A program made the position numbers and the translations under genes. From Lentinus brumalis (taxonomy: Eukaryota; Basidiomycota; Agaricomycetes; Polyporales; Polyporaceae): DNA of 64,000 bases. Location of the stretch: the NCBI GenBank assembly GCA_001792895.1, contig MARA01000002.1:2976001-3040000 (forward strand). The letters run 5' to 3'. The notes beneath the pieces were generated by a model. It was not told the origin of the DNA and searched no databases. It was given only the letters and a program-made list of their open reading frames with translations. Of the stretch, positions 11,960 through 25,532 are shown in pieces; within the stretch, counting starts at the first letter, position 1; every line of letters starts with the position of its first letter.

Positions 11960-14900
11960 ATGAGCACCGTCCTATCTCCCCTTCAGCCCGGCATCATGCC
12001 CGGGGAGGCATCAAGCTCAAGCGCGAACGGTACGTTTCTGTCCAGCTCTGACATGTTGTGGATGGTACCGACGAAATGCACGGAAGCTTTGTCGCCAACG
12101 CCCCGGCCAAACTTGGTGCGTCGCGAGACGGATCAGATTCTTTCATACTACCAGTCGGAGCACGCTGGGCGGCCCTTTGATCAATACGCGTCGGCTGCGC
12201 CCGCCTGCGAAGTGCCCTCTCAAAGTCCGACGGCGAACGCGCACTCTGACCCTCGCTCTCTTCCACACACTCTCCAGCTCTCCGGGTCCTTGTCTGCCTC
12301 GGACTGCGCCGATCACGTTGTGCGGCCACAGCAACTTGCGTCGGTTCAGTCCGGTCGCGACCACGACCTCAAGCTGGCCTCCCCACCGATAGACCCACGC
12401 GCCCGCGCGCGTGTGCGCTACGCCTCTACATTCTCGTCCGGCTCAGACTACTCGTCACAGTACTCCGACTCCGAGGAGGGCGCGCCAGTGATCACTCCGG
12501 TGGCTACCTCGTCCCAGTTTCAAGTGTCCACCCCGCGCGCAGGCGCCGGTCGTGAAGCACGATCAGACAAGCCCCCGCACGGCCACGGCGACGCAGCCCG
12601 ACACTCACGACGGCCCAGCGTGCCAACGGAGGGCGGTGCGGACAGGCGTAGACTCGCCATTGTGGAGATGGACCCGCCCGCAGAAACACCGCGCTCTGTC
12701 GGGCGTAAAAGGAGCAAGGGGCTAGACGGCAAGTCTCTCGTCGATCCCTCTGCTTCTTCTTCTGCCATGGGCGGGGGCACTCTCTTTTCCCGCCGTGGAG
12801 TTCACATAGGCGGGTTGGCGCTCATTGCACCCCCCGACGCGTCTCCGAAGTCATACACGAACCTCACCCCGCCCTCAACTGCTCCCGCCATCCCCGGTCT
12901 CTCTCACGTCCCGCCCTCCGCTTTCGCTCCCTCCCACACACGCTCTGCGTCCGAGGCTGTCAACGCCGGTAGAAGCAGGAACCATCTGCACCACAAGACT
13001 TCCCGTGACGTTGGCATCGTCGGCCTGAGCTCCGCCTCCACGGCGTCCGAAAGCTTGAGCCCCGCCAGCCCTACGTCGGACGAGTACCAGATTTATGCGC
13101 ACACTGAAGGCCTCGGAGTACCCCTCTTCCAAACACCGGCGAAGAGTCGCGCACCTTCCCCAGGAGGCGCAACACCAGAGTTGTCCGACACCAGTAGCGC
13201 GAGCGCGTTCCGCTCCCCACATCAGCGCCTGCTCTCGACGCCGATCTTTGGGATGGAAGATGGTATCGTCACCCCTGCAATTGGCGAGAGCAAGGACATC
13301 CGGCAACCGGTTGTGGGTCCAGTCATCGTCGGTATTTCCCCAGAACTGCTCCACGGGTCGCAGAGGGCAACCAATGTGTCCGCAGCCGCGCGTGGGTACC
13401 CTTTCGTACAGTCTCCAGCCTCTTCGTCTTCATCACATCACCCATCTCCTTCCCAATACCTCCACTACCAACCCGGTGTCCATGCGACTGCCGGCCCACT
13501 TCCCCCGCCACCTCGGTCTATTTTCGACCGCGAAACTGCTGCGCCTCCTAGACCACCCCGACATCACACCCCCTTACCCCCGGTGCGCGGCGCGACATAG
13601 ATGCAATCAAGGAGGCATTGCAGCTACCGCAGTCGGTATCCGCCAAGCTGGCATCCAGAACACCGCCGGAACCTGACAAACATCTTGAGGAGGCATTGCA
13701 GCTACCGCAGTCGGTATCCGCCAAGCTGGCATCCAGAACACCGCCGGAACCTGACAAACATCTTGGTCGTGAACCATTGCCACCGCCCGCGGAGAGCAGC
13801 AGGGACGACAGTCGGAGTCAGGAGAGCGCATATAGCGATGAATCAGAGTACGTCTCATCTCCTCACGCGTTCACTTGTCGTGTTTATCACGTCACTCCAG
13901 ACCATCTATCAAGCTTGTCTCTGCCAAATCTGTACACGTGCGGGAGGGTGCCTTCCCACCTTCGAAGATCATTGCATCTCCACCGGGCAGTCATCTCTCG
14001 CAGTCGTCGTCGGCTACCAGTGCGGAACGCCCTCCACCTCGGTCCGATGCTCGTCCAATCGTAGTCATTGAACAGGATGAGACGGAGGATGAAATGCACG
14101 AAGTGGCTCGGCGACCAGCTCTTGAGCTACGTCGGGAGAGCAGCTGGGTGAGTCTTGGTCGGGAGATGTCGAAACGTGATTCTTCTCCGAATGGCAAGAC
14201 TGCTTCCCCACCCACCTTGTCTGTCTACCGGTCTCCTTCATCCGTTTCGGAAGCCTCTTCGTCATCTAGCGTTTCACATCTTCCTTCGCTTCCTCCGAAG
14301 AGTATTCGTCATGGCTCCGACGAAGACAGGCAGAATTCCTCCTTGGCCCCGAGCGCCTTCAGGGCATTGACGAACCTCAAGCGGTTCTCTTCTCTCCCTC
14401 GCACACCGTCACGATCTTCAAGGTCAAGCAAACATTCTATTAGCCCGGATGCCAGGCGTTCCATTTCCCCACCACTCCCTCCGATACACATTGAGTCGCC
14501 ACCTCGAAGACGTGTCATCCCGACGCCCAAATATGCGCATCCATGGCCCCCGGCCATGAATCCTGCTGACGTGATCGCCCTGCGAGGTGCGAGAGAACGT
14601 GCTCAAGGGTACGCGATGAAGATCAACGAGTTGTCTATGTATGACTGTGGTTTGCGGGACTGGTTGGCATCGCAAGGTCGTGGTCCAGGTACGTCGTGCC
14701 AGAAGCAAATGGTGGATGCCTGACTCATTATATTGTTGCAGTATCGCATCCTCGAACGCAGTCACAACGCACCGCGCAACAGCAGGTTCTGTCTGCACTA
14801 CCAGCAGAATTCGGCGGTATGGCAGGTCAGACTCGACATGTTTCCCATGGTTCCATGGCGTCCGAGATGACATTTCCCATGCGTGCGGACGCGTATACGG

Positions 14901-15676
14901 CAACGGATCTGTCGGCTCGACCCGGTGATGCTCCTACTACCGCACCTCCTGCCATCCTCCCCTATCCTGCTCTTGCGCAAGTGCAAGTGCAGCGCGCACC
15001 TACACGATCGTCGACCATCCTACTTTCCTCATCGAAAACTCTTCAGATACCATTGTCCGGGACGAAGGGCTCAGGCACCGGGTTCTTCGCATCGCTCGGT
15101 CGGAAGACGAGCGTGCGCAGGGACAAGGGCGGTGGGCTCCTCTCGACAAGCCCGCAGTCGCCGTCGAAGGTCCTGACGAAGTTGCGGCCTCCGATCATCG
15201 CATCCACGCAGTCAAATCCTGGGCCCTCGAGACATGCGGTACAACCTGCTTCGCCGTCAATACCAGGCGGTCCGCGCGCTGCTCCAGGAAGGATACAGCG
15301 CGCGAAGACGTTCTCAGTGGGACCCAACGTGCCACAGTCGGCCAGCCCGCCAAAGACTGCTCCGAGCCCCCTTTCGTCGGAGAGCTCGGCAAGTTCCAGA
15401 AACAACCAGCGGCAAAGCGCCGCTCCGTCCAGGCGTCCGTCGCTTTTCGCGCGTGCACGACCAGGACACTCGTCGGTCGTCCCCGGTGGGAGCAGGCCTA
15501 TGCCCCTTGCCAACTCGGACGCGAACTTCCAGCGACAAGTCGACAAGTTGGCAGATCTGCTGCCCCATGCGGACCGCACGATTCTCGCTGGCTACTTGAG
15601 ACGTGCGGGCGAAGATATCCTCGCGATCGGGCAATATCTGGAAGACGAAAAGAATGGGGTGTTGCGACGGGACTGA
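11960..15676 (+). CDS. Long disordered Ser/Pro-rich protein with C-terminal CUE-like domain
   Basis: A ~1,100-residue protein of unknown function. The first ~540 residues (from ATG 11960) are Ser/Pro/Thr-rich and disordered. The frame then closes at a TAG (13598-13600), but the next frame continues at once as DIDAIKEALQLPQ through a two-copy 78-bp repeat. One more C in the C5 run at 13575-13579 would join them. Introns near 13849 and 14687 lead on to SPSSVSEASS, a conserved-looking core WPPAMNPADVIALRGARERAQGYAMKI (14543-14625) and a disordered stretch. The last ~45 residues, RQVDKLADLLPHADRTILAG through DILAIGQYLEDE, look like a CUE/UBA-type three-helix bundle, which would bind ubiquitin; several agaricomycete proteins of this layout are unannotated. 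Function is inference from that domain only. Confidence 0.65.
13611..13766 (+). repeat. Perfect 78-bp tandem repeat, two copies
   Basis: Two head-to-tail copies of a 78-bp unit (26 codons, EALQLPQSVSAK...PDKHL) inside the disordered gene. Copies look identical base for base, which points to a recent in-frame duplication or a misassembly. The unit length keeps the frame. Confidence 0.85.
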
Positions 15677-16104
15677 ATTATCCTCGACGTTATGATGGTT
15701 TGGATATCTTTCCTCTTGATTCCAGTTATTCACGGTTTGACATTGCTTACTGCGTCTTGTTTCCTTTATGTCAGTTTACGATGTCTCCTCTCCTTCTATG
15801 TTTCCCTGAGCCTCGCTGTTGATAAGTCAGGTTTCTGCTCTCGTTTTACTCACGCGTCGATACATGCTATCATACGGACCGACTCTCGTTTACGATACAT
15901 AAGTAACACAACGTAATGTACGTATACCGCTCGTTTCAATTGTACCACCAGCTACACATCAGAATGCATAGACTCCGCATCACATTCATCCTATCGGCAC
16001 ACCAGCTGGCTTGAATTTGGGACCTGCTCGTTTGCTTGAAGACTGACCGAATGCTGTATGTAGTACGAACGTCACGTCTCTGGTTCGGTCAATCGGCAGA
16101 TTGC
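15677..16104. other. Convergent intergenic region
   Basis: 428 A/T-richer bases between two converging 3' ends. Nothing recognisable. Confidence 0.55.
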
Positions 16105-17892
16105 CTACTTACTGCGCGATTGCTGAGCTGCTTGTGCGGTGGACACTCTTGACGACACCTGCCCAGCGTATGCATTGCCGTGACCGTGATGCATGTTCCG
16201 CGGGGGGTGTCGTCCTCCGGTTTGCGCCAGTAGGGCCTCGACTTCCGCTGTGCTGTCGGAATGGTCCGACCTTGTCGTGCTCACACTCGTCCTGAACGAC
16301 CCATCCATCGCGCTGAACGGCTGACGTTGTGCTGTCTGCCGCCCTCGAGTATGAGGAGGCTGGGGTTGCCGCCACGCAGACCCGGACTGCATGCCGATAG
16401 GCCCTCCGGCCATTGTGCGGTTGGTGATAGGCGTGCGTTGAATCTATCACGCGGGCGGGTGAGATCGCAGCTGACGTTGGTGCCGGAGTGGAACCGAGAA
16501 CGTACTCCGGCAGCCTCCATGTTGCCAACAACTGCACCCATGTCTACTCCAGTCATGCCATTCCCACCACCGAAGGCCGCGATGCCTTGTTTCAGCCGCG
16601 CAGAGTCCTCTTGCCTGCCCGAGATGTTCAGGGACTGGTTGCTGAGCGGAAGAGTACCGTCCTTGCTCCCGCCGAGCAGGGCCTTGCGCTTCAGCTTGTC
16701 GTATTGCGCCTGCATACACAGTCAGACATCAGAATGCAGGAGATGATGATAACATACCTTCAGCTTGTGGTACTCCTTTTCGCTTTCTTTCAACGAGTCC
16801 TGCAGGTTGGCTGTCTTGCGTCGCTCTCCGTCGAGGTCACGCCCAAGTTCTGGGCAGGCGATTCTAATGCCGAACTTCGCAGCCACATAACGATAACGCA
16901 CCGGACATCTTGTTCGTGAGTAGGCTGATCTCCCCGTTAGCTATCCCCAAATCGTCAGCGTATTGATAACAGCAGACCACATCCAAACGCCTCACCCTCC
17001 CTGATCACGTTTTCAAGCCTCTTCTCGAGCTGGGCAGTCTTCTCCGTCACGTTACGGTACAATGCTTGCTGGAAGGAGCTGGAGGTGCAGCCAGGTCCAC
17101 AAATGTCGAACAACGCGGTTGAGACTGTGCTCACTATTCCTGGTGCATCTGGTACTGCCAGAAGGACAGCGCCCTGTATTGAGCCGGTGAGTGGGAAATC
17201 GCGCACATACCTAGGCACACGCAGGCACACGCACCTACTACATACCTCCAACACAGTTGCTGGATTCAGGCCAGAGAGAACCGACTAGTCTGCAAATCAG
17301 CAGTCGAGAATCCTGGGTGTATGCGCGCATACATACGGTCTTGTAGTCATTGGAGGGGTGTAGGGATGAGACCTGACACCATCTAAATAACCTTGACCAC
17401 AGGTCCAAGTGAGGACTCATTCACTCACCACGACATCATCCCTGAGACCGGCCACTCGATTAAATGCTCAAGCAAGGCAGAAAACTGGTTGAGTGCCTCA
17501 CGGTTCGGTCAAGGACGTTTCACAGGCTATGTCAGATGGAGACGGCGAGTCATATTTTGCGAAGCATGGAGTAGTGGAGCAGGCGCACCTGGACATAGTC
17601 TGGACGCGTTGAACAACTCGTTCGCGCAATCGACTGTACTATCCTCAACTCTGCACCGCCCGCGAGATGCCCAACATCCACTCACCGCAGAAAATATGGG
17701 AGCCTCATCCGAACAGCTTTGTGAAGCATATTATCTCTCGAGTAATCACGAAGTACTTACAAGTTGTCTTGAGGAGAAGAACACGTTGCATTAGCTGTAG
17801 GTTCTGGTTCAAGATATATGCGAACGCACCACAACAGCCTTGTCCGTCAGCGTCTTCCTGCAGGTGAGTCTGTTACACCGTAAGTTGTCCAT
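16105..17892 (-). CDS. HEI10: HEI10/CCNB1IP1-like meiotic RING ligase
   Basis: Twelve or so short exons on the minus strand give ~350 residues. Start MDNLRCNRLTCRK (ATG at 17892), then a RING with the C-x4-C spacing typical of HEI10: CNRLTC, TTCSHIFCVDCANELF, CPACETSLTEPDDVV. This is followed by SSLHPSNDYK, GLNPATVLEVCSRALSFWQYQMHQE (the family's hallmark block), a coiled coil (EKTAQLEKRLENVIRE; LQDSLKESEKEYHKLK; AQYDKLKRK) and a disordered tail with RTPITNRTMAGGPIG. HEI10 marks crossover-designated sites on meiotic chromosomes and acts as a ubiquitin or SUMO ligase. The RING is split by at least five introns, one flanking a predicted 7-nt exon (17761-17767). Stop at 16105. No frame breaks. 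Likely expressed in basidia. Confidence 0.92.
17761..17767 (-). other. HEI10: Predicted 7-nt micro-exon of HEI10
   Basis: ACAACTT on the minus strand, with CTCAAG before it and GTAAGT after it. It supplies Thr-Thr and the first base of Cys in the RING motif TTCSHIFC. Flanking introns would be 62 and 57 nt, with a GCTAAT branch-like site ~22 nt before the acceptor. Confidence 0.65.
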
Positions 17893-18238
17893 ATCGATAG
17901 GAAGAGATGAGGGCACGAAGGAGAAAGCGAGCGGGAAGCACTTTGGGGGAGCCATACATAGGTCACGCTCAAGCGCGTCGTGAATATACAGACACGTGAT
18001 CGTGTCCCTTCGACTCCGCGGAACTTGAAGCTGGACCGCGCTGGTGACACTATTCCGCAAGGCTCAGGTAAAGAAATCCACATCCCCCAGATAAGACACG
18101 CTAGCTTAAGCGCTAGGGGGTATACGAAAGGATGAAACATTCTTTCAAGGCTTGAAGACTGGACCAAGCATGCAAGGTACAAGGAAGACGTGTACAGACA
18201 AACTAACCGTTCGCCCGCGCTGCAGATACCGTCCCGGA
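17893..18238. other. HEI10 5' flank
   Basis: 346 bases between the HEI10 start and the end of the next minus-strand gene. No exon seen. Confidence 0.5.
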
Positions 18239-21200
18239 TCAGGTCGACGCCCGGCCGCCCTTCTTCTCCACCCTCCACTCCTTGAAGATGCCGTCCAAGC
18301 TCTTGTAAATGAGGTGGGAAGGCAGGCTGCGGATGATCTCCCCGACACGTTCTTCGGCTTCGCTCTGGCCCTTGTCACCCGCAGCTTTCTTGGCGTATTC
18401 TACCGTGAGGCGGAAGATCGCCAGAACGGCAAGAGAGACGTGCGTCTGTTGAGCGCCGTGCGCCGATCCGGGCGAGAGGGCGGAGAGCAGTGGGCCCGAG
18501 ACAGACGGCGCAGTGATTGGCGCATTTTGTGTGAATGTCGAGCGTTCGCCACGGACGAGACGAAGAAGGATCTCGAGGATGTTGTCGGTTTCGACCATAT
18601 GCGTCCGCAGGAAGCGCTGCCGCTCGACAAGTTGGCCAACGTTGGAGTTGCTAGCCCAAGACTCAAGTACAGTCCAGATTGTCGGAGCCTGTAGGACAAC
18701 TTTAGTCATTGACGAATATCACACCGATGCGCGATGAGACTCACTGGATCGGGATCGACAACCTCGACGCGTCTCCCATCCATCAGCAGCATCTCCAGCC
18801 ACCCAGAACCTTCCACCGAACATGCTCTTGAGCCATTCCTGAACGTCGCCCGTCTTAACCCAACGAGGTTCCGACAAAGGCCTCTCCTTGTCGAGGTATA
18901 GCACAAGCTGGACTTCAGAGGGAATCTTCGCTCGCCAAAGCGGCGGCACGGTGACGTCGCTCTCGAGCTGTTCGGTCAACTCGAGGGAGACGTACGTGCT
19001 CTCCTCCGAACAGCCTTCCATCTGACGAAGAAAGTAAGCGACATTGCTCCGAAGAGGCGGGAGTGGCAGGAGACACTCACAGCGATACCCTTGAAACCAC
19101 CGCGCTCATCAGCCATAAGGGAGACAGTAACTTCGATGCGACCTTCAGCCCTAAAGACTTGCAAACTTCGGCACCACTTCGGCATCAATGACAAGTCTCC
19201 TCGTGGCGAGCATACGACACAGACAAGCGATTCGCGACGGGATTTTCTCCCCAAGAAGAAGGGCGAGACAACGGACTGTGGAACAGCAGACGCGGTCTGC
19301 GGAACGTCAGCGTTTGGCGCTGCGTTCTGCGAGGAGGGGTCTGTGGACGACGAAGCGTCGCCGGAAGGAGCGTTTGCGCCAAGCGCTTGGACAGAGGAGT
19401 AGAGGATACGGTTTCCTGGGAGTTCTGGTTCGAGTTATTCTGCGAAGTGGCCGAGGCAGCGCCGCCTTCGGGATGCTCCTGAGAGCCCGAAGACGTATCG
19501 GCATGGCCGTCGCCATTGACGAGAGGATGGTCGGCGTGATTATGAGACCCATGAGCAGAGAAGCTCGTGTAATGCTCCTCATGAGGGTCCACTTCGGAAC
19601 CCTGCGCATCCTCGTCGCCCATCGTTTGGTCACCGTCGTGTCCATCCCCTTGCATGTACTCATTGCCTTCAAATGATAAAGAAGCCATATCAGTGGTGCG
19701 AACGAGGTTGTGTGAATGTGTCCATCCACATATGCGCAGTCTCAATGATGGACGGACGCTTACCATAGTCTCCGTCACCGGCATCGCCATTGTCCAGGAA
19801 GTGCTCGACTTCGCTGACATGCAAATTCTCTGCGCCTTCGCCGTCACCGTCCTCTTCGCCAATGGCAGCCATCAACCAATCGCCCTCGCTCGTCGTTTCA
19901 GCGACGCTCGGGGCTACACTATCGCGGCCAGCGCCATCGAAATCCCCTCCATGAGGTGGAGGCGGGAGCACCCACCTTGCGTAGTCGCCATCATCCGAGC
20001 TTCTTGCGCTTGCCCTTGCGCGCATTAGAGACAGATGAGCCATAGCTGGACTGAGAGATGGGATGCGCGTCATCAGGAGAAACGGGAGTGTGGAAGTATA
20101 TCCGGACCCGCGAAGGGGGCGAGGAAGCAACGCCTCGATCTCCGCCTTGACGGCAGATGTATCAGGAGCAGTAGCAGCGACAGCAGCCACACCGTCCGTA
20201 CCACTGGTGACACCCTCAGCAGTAGCTGGAGAGGTCCCATCAGTCGGCTGAACGGCTGCAGATGCGTCCGAGGGGACAACAGCTGGTTTAGCTTCGTCCT
20301 TGGCTGCAGAATCGACAACCTCTGGCAATGTTCCCCAAGCCCAATCCAAATCCGGGAGCTTGAGCCCGACAATCTTAAAGTCGGTCAGGGTCCGCTTGTT
20401 CTCGTCTCTCTTACCAATGGAGAAACTGCCGGACGTGGTGCTGACGTTGTCACCGCTCCGCGTGGAAACATTGTCGTGCCGACCACCGCGACTCGAATGG
20501 TTGAAGCCCTGGCCGCGGCCACGGAACGACGAATGAGACTGATTGTTGTTGTGGTAGTTTTGCTGCTGGTGCGGGTAGCCTTGGCTGTTGAAAGAACCAC
20601 CGCCGCGCCGATTGTCTCTGTTGTCTCTGTTGTTGTAGCCGCCGCGGTTGGGGCCTTGTCCACGGAAGCTGCCTCCACCCTGGTGGTTGCCGCCTCGACC
20701 ACCCATGTTGTTGTAGCTTCCACCACCGCGTCCGCGGGTTGTCCCCTGGTCATCCCCACCGACCCGCCGCGCCCTCGTCCCGACATATTACCTCCACGAC
20801 CACCCTGATAACCCCCGCCGGCCGGAGGGCCTCCACCGCGTCCGTACGGGTTAGGTCCCTGATTGAAGCCGCCCTGTTGCACGGGCGGAGGAGGGGGGGC
20901 TGAAACTGTGGTTGCGGTGGAGGTCCGCCACGATGCTGATTTGGTGCATCAAATCGTTGACGCTTCGCAGGAGGGAACTGCTGAGGGGATGTGTGGTGAA
21001 GATTCGGCGGCCGATTCTGGCGATGCTGCTGCTGTTGCTGCTGAGGAAAGAACTGCTGAGGTTGCTGGAACTGCTGAGGAGCACCTTGCTGGTAGGGTAC
21101 TGGAGGAGCCGATCCGGGGACGGCTTGAGCAGGAGTAGGGGGGACATAAGGCTGCTGGTACGTGACCGCACCCGCCTGGGGCTGATACGGACTGTACTGA

Positions 21201-21574
21201 GCTTGGGCCTGAGGAGGAGGAGGGGGCGGCTGGGCGACAGGAGCGGGTGGCTGGTAGTGTTGATGTTGTTGCTGAGCCACCTGTCGCTGCTGCTGCTGTT
21301 GCTGCTGCTGCCAGTTTGCGCCGTACCCGTAGTTCGCGTATAGTTGAGCTTGGTCAGCGGGGCGAGCGGCGGCAGCAGTCTGGTGGGCTGTTTGTGACGC
21401 GCTCCATTGTGCACTGTACGCGCTAGCGGCACCAGCCTGGGCCTGCTGAGCGGCGGCAGCAGCAGCCCAATACGCGGAGTAGTCGGGTTGCGCGGGCTGA
21501 GGAGGAGGAGGTCCGGGAGGGAGAGGAGGTTGCTGGGGCGTGTAAGCTGCTGTCGCAAAGGGATTCTTATTCAT
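18239..21574 (-). CDS. Q-rich/RGG protein with a conserved C-terminal region; frame broken
   Basis: One large minus-strand gene starting MNKNPFATAAYTPQQPP at 21574. Order: a Gln/Ala/Pro-rich prion-like N-terminus with poly-Q, then a Gly/Arg-rich RGG block (about 20880-20470) such as GGYQGGRGGNMSGRGRGG and NRGGYNNRDNRDNRRGGG, then FKIVGLKLPDLDWAWG, an acidic middle, an intron near 19760-19670, and a ~300-residue folded-looking C-terminus: RRLVIDAEVV, LQVFRAEGRIEV, ERPLSEPRWVKTGDVQEWL, ERQRFLRTHMVETDNILEILLRLVRGE, ending EEWRVEKKGG-like (FKEWRVEKKGGRAST). The layout suggests an RNA-binding or condensate-forming protein; I know no named domain for the C-terminus. The frame is interrupted by about seven single-base shifts (near 20892, 20765, 20117, 20015, 19214, 19171 and 18769), several in homopolymers. 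Either assembly errors or a decaying gene. Confidence 0.6.
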
Positions 21575-21953
21575 CGCCGATGTCGCGGTCTATGAGAAGG
21601 CGGTTTGGGAAATAAGTGAAGAAGTGAAAAGAGGAGTGCTGAGGCCAATACGAGGGAATACAGTAAGTTTTCGTCCGACGTGGTGGGCTGAGAGCAAGCA
21701 ACGCGAAGCTCGTCGCGCACCGCGGCGCCGGCGTCACTCTGGTGCCTTTACATACGTGACGAGTCACCGCCGTCCTGGCGCAGTCTCGAGCCTCGACGTC
21801 CAGCGGCACGCTACTCAACGCTCACAGGATGCGATGTGATAGCGTAAGATCTGGTAAGTATAGTGAAGACATGGTACACAAATATCTGCGACAACGAACA
21901 AACAAAGCACGGGCAAAGAGAATGAGGAACGGGACACTTGACGGAGGGCGTGA
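21575..21953. other. Intergenic region upstream of the Q-rich gene
   Basis: 379 bases holding the promoter of the Q-rich gene and the KRR1 3' end. Nothing else recognised. Confidence 0.5.
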
Positions 21954-23724
<1,771 letters not shown>

Positions 23725-24013
23725 ATCGCGGCGCACAGTAGTCGAGAGGAGTGATGCAAAGCCGGCAAGTAGAGATCAGGACGTTTGAGGAAAGGTCCCT
23801 CGTACTTTAACGGCTTGCAAGTCGGAGGAAAATCCGGAAAGATCACAGTCAAGCCGTGGGAAGACACACGTGACCGACGCGACATACGCGAAACGCGACA
23901 GTCGCGTCGCGTCGCGTCCCAGCTTGACCTCGTACTCACTCAGCTTGTTGCACATTCGCCCGATCCACGTTCGACATTCAGCTCCATACATTAGAGGTTG
24001 AACACAAGCAGTG
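23725..24013. promoter_or_regulatory. KRR1/PSF3 divergent promoter
   Basis: 289 bases between two divergent starts. It carries CACGTGACC near 23868, ACGCGAAACGCG at 23886-23897 and three tandem GTCGC units just after it. The middle motif matches the CGCGAAA core of MBF/SBF/E2F sites that drive S-phase genes, which suits a GINS subunit. Confidence 0.5.
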
Positions 24014-24907
24014 ATGGAGGACGACTACTACTCAATTGAATCCATTCTTGCGGAAAATCAGAAAATACAGTGCACGTTCAAGGTGGATGTGCCGGACATG
24101 GGTCACCTCGATGGCGGCAAGACCGGCGACGTACGTTCAAGCGCAACAGGATATCAAGATGCTGGCTAATCGCAGACCGTACAGATCAAAGCCCTCAGCA
24201 AAGTTCAGCTTCCGCTATGGATGGTGTACATCCTCATCTACTCGTCAGTCCTGCTCGCCATCCCGTCGGACAACCACTGAGTCGAGCATCATGGCCCCAG
24301 CGACTACGCAGACTTCACAATACCGCCCCCTTTCTCCGCCAGGGTACGAAACGCACTCAACGCGGAGGCCACGAGCGTACGCCTGTCTGCGCTCGTCGGG
24401 CAGGGAGGGCTATGGTATGGTTTCGGACGAATGATCATGAGATTGTGAGTACGAACATACATTTCTCTTGGGGCAGTGTTTGATACGAGCATCGTAGACT
24501 CAACGATATACCCGCGGCTGAGCTATCGAGACTCTTGACTGACGTATGTGCCCTCCTCTTCACGCCCTCGACACCTAACCGACCCTCTGCACCCTCCAAC
24601 GATGATTATCTGGCGCTGAAGACATTCCACAAACGCCTCCCCGAGGTCATTGACCAAGCACAACACTTCGCATCTCTTCAAGGTACCGCAGGAGGTAGCT
24701 CGCGCGGCGGCGATGCTAGTATTGCAGCTTTTCGAGAGGGCATGGACGGCACCGAGAGAGAATGTGCGTACCACTATACACTCTCGCTGCAATTCCCTCC
24801 CACTGACCGCTTTATTCGTCCGTATACCGATAGTGTTCCAGCTGGCGCAAGAGAGTGCGAAGAGGACCAAGATCTGGTACGAGGCCAGTGACCGAGGACG
24901 TCGATAA
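24014..24907 (+). CDS. PSF3: GINS complex subunit Psf3
   Basis: Part of the CMG replicative helicase. Start MEDDYYSIESILAENQKIQCTFKVDVPDMG, the characteristic N-terminal B-domain strand set of Psf3. It continues after introns with IKALSKVQLPLWMVYILIYSDYADFTIPPPF, ARVRNALNAEATSVRLSAL, WYGFGRMIM, then LTD...FHKRLPEVIDQAQHFA, GMDGTERELFQLAQESAKR and a basic end DRGRR before TAA at 24905-24907. About 210 residues, as usual for the family. The upstream divergent promoter has an S-phase-type motif. Its 3' end lies 68 bp from the end of PKR1 on the other strand. Confidence 0.93.
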
Positions 24908-24975
24908 GGGTACAGTGGGAATGGATATGTATGATAGACTGTAGGATATGGCGTCCGTGAGGACGATTTGAAGCT

Positions 24976-25370
24976 CATTCGTCTTTGACTTTAAGGTTCG
25001 TCTTTTCCACACTATCATTAAAACGGATCTGTGCAGGCTCTTGTGCGCGTAGATTCTGCAGTTCAGCGACGAACCTGGGCGCAAGCTAAGGTGAGTACCG
25101 GCAATTGAATGCCCCGCAAAGGGCCACGCACCACTTCACGCTAGCCCAGAGGCATCCAGTGACGAGCATCAAGAAGATAAAATGTACGCTCCCGCGGGTG
25201 AGAATGAGGAGGCCAAGGAAGATGAGCAATAGTGTGGCCAACACGCCATCGACGATAGTGAGGAAGGCAGGATTGAGAGACGAGCCAGGAGTGAGGATGT
25301 TGGAGATGAAATCGCCTGATGAATCATCTTGAGGGACCATCGAAGTTGTCACGGACTGGTCGTCGCTCAT
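24976..25370 (-). CDS. PKR1: Pkr1-type V-ATPase assembly factor
   Basis: A ~112-residue ER membrane protein. Start MSDDQSVTTSM at 25370; a longer frame reads through upstream but lacks family resemblance. The core is DFISNILTPGSSLNP, then two transmembrane segments (TIVDGVLATLLLIFLGLLIL and VHFIFLMLVTGCLWASV), ending at KW. A 60-odd-nt intron joins this to FVAELQNLRAQEPAQIRFND and a charged tail KTNLKVKDE. Yeast Pkr1 has the same FTPG-like motif and double hairpin, and helps assemble the Vo sector of the V-ATPase. Divergent from TFC1 across 162 bp. Confidence 0.85.
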
Positions 25371-25532
25371 AGCTGCGATCAGAGACCGCGCAAGGTGGAA
25401 GCGAAAGAAGTCCGTACCAGAGTGACTGAGTCTCCAAGTACCTTGCAACTTAGGCGACACGTGACCAGACGCGTCCGCGAGCCCATGCGCGTCGCGCGGC
25501 TTGTCTTTGCACTCCTGCCGTTGTCCCAAGCT
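25371..25532. promoter_or_regulatory. PKR1/TFC1 divergent promoter
   Basis: 162 bases between two divergent starts. No clear TATA box. Confidence 0.4.

Noticed and set aside
20750..21574. Q-rich N-terminus and RGG part as separate genes
   Set aside because: The strand, order and composition are continuous and joined by one-base corrections; no promoter or stop-rich gap lies between them.
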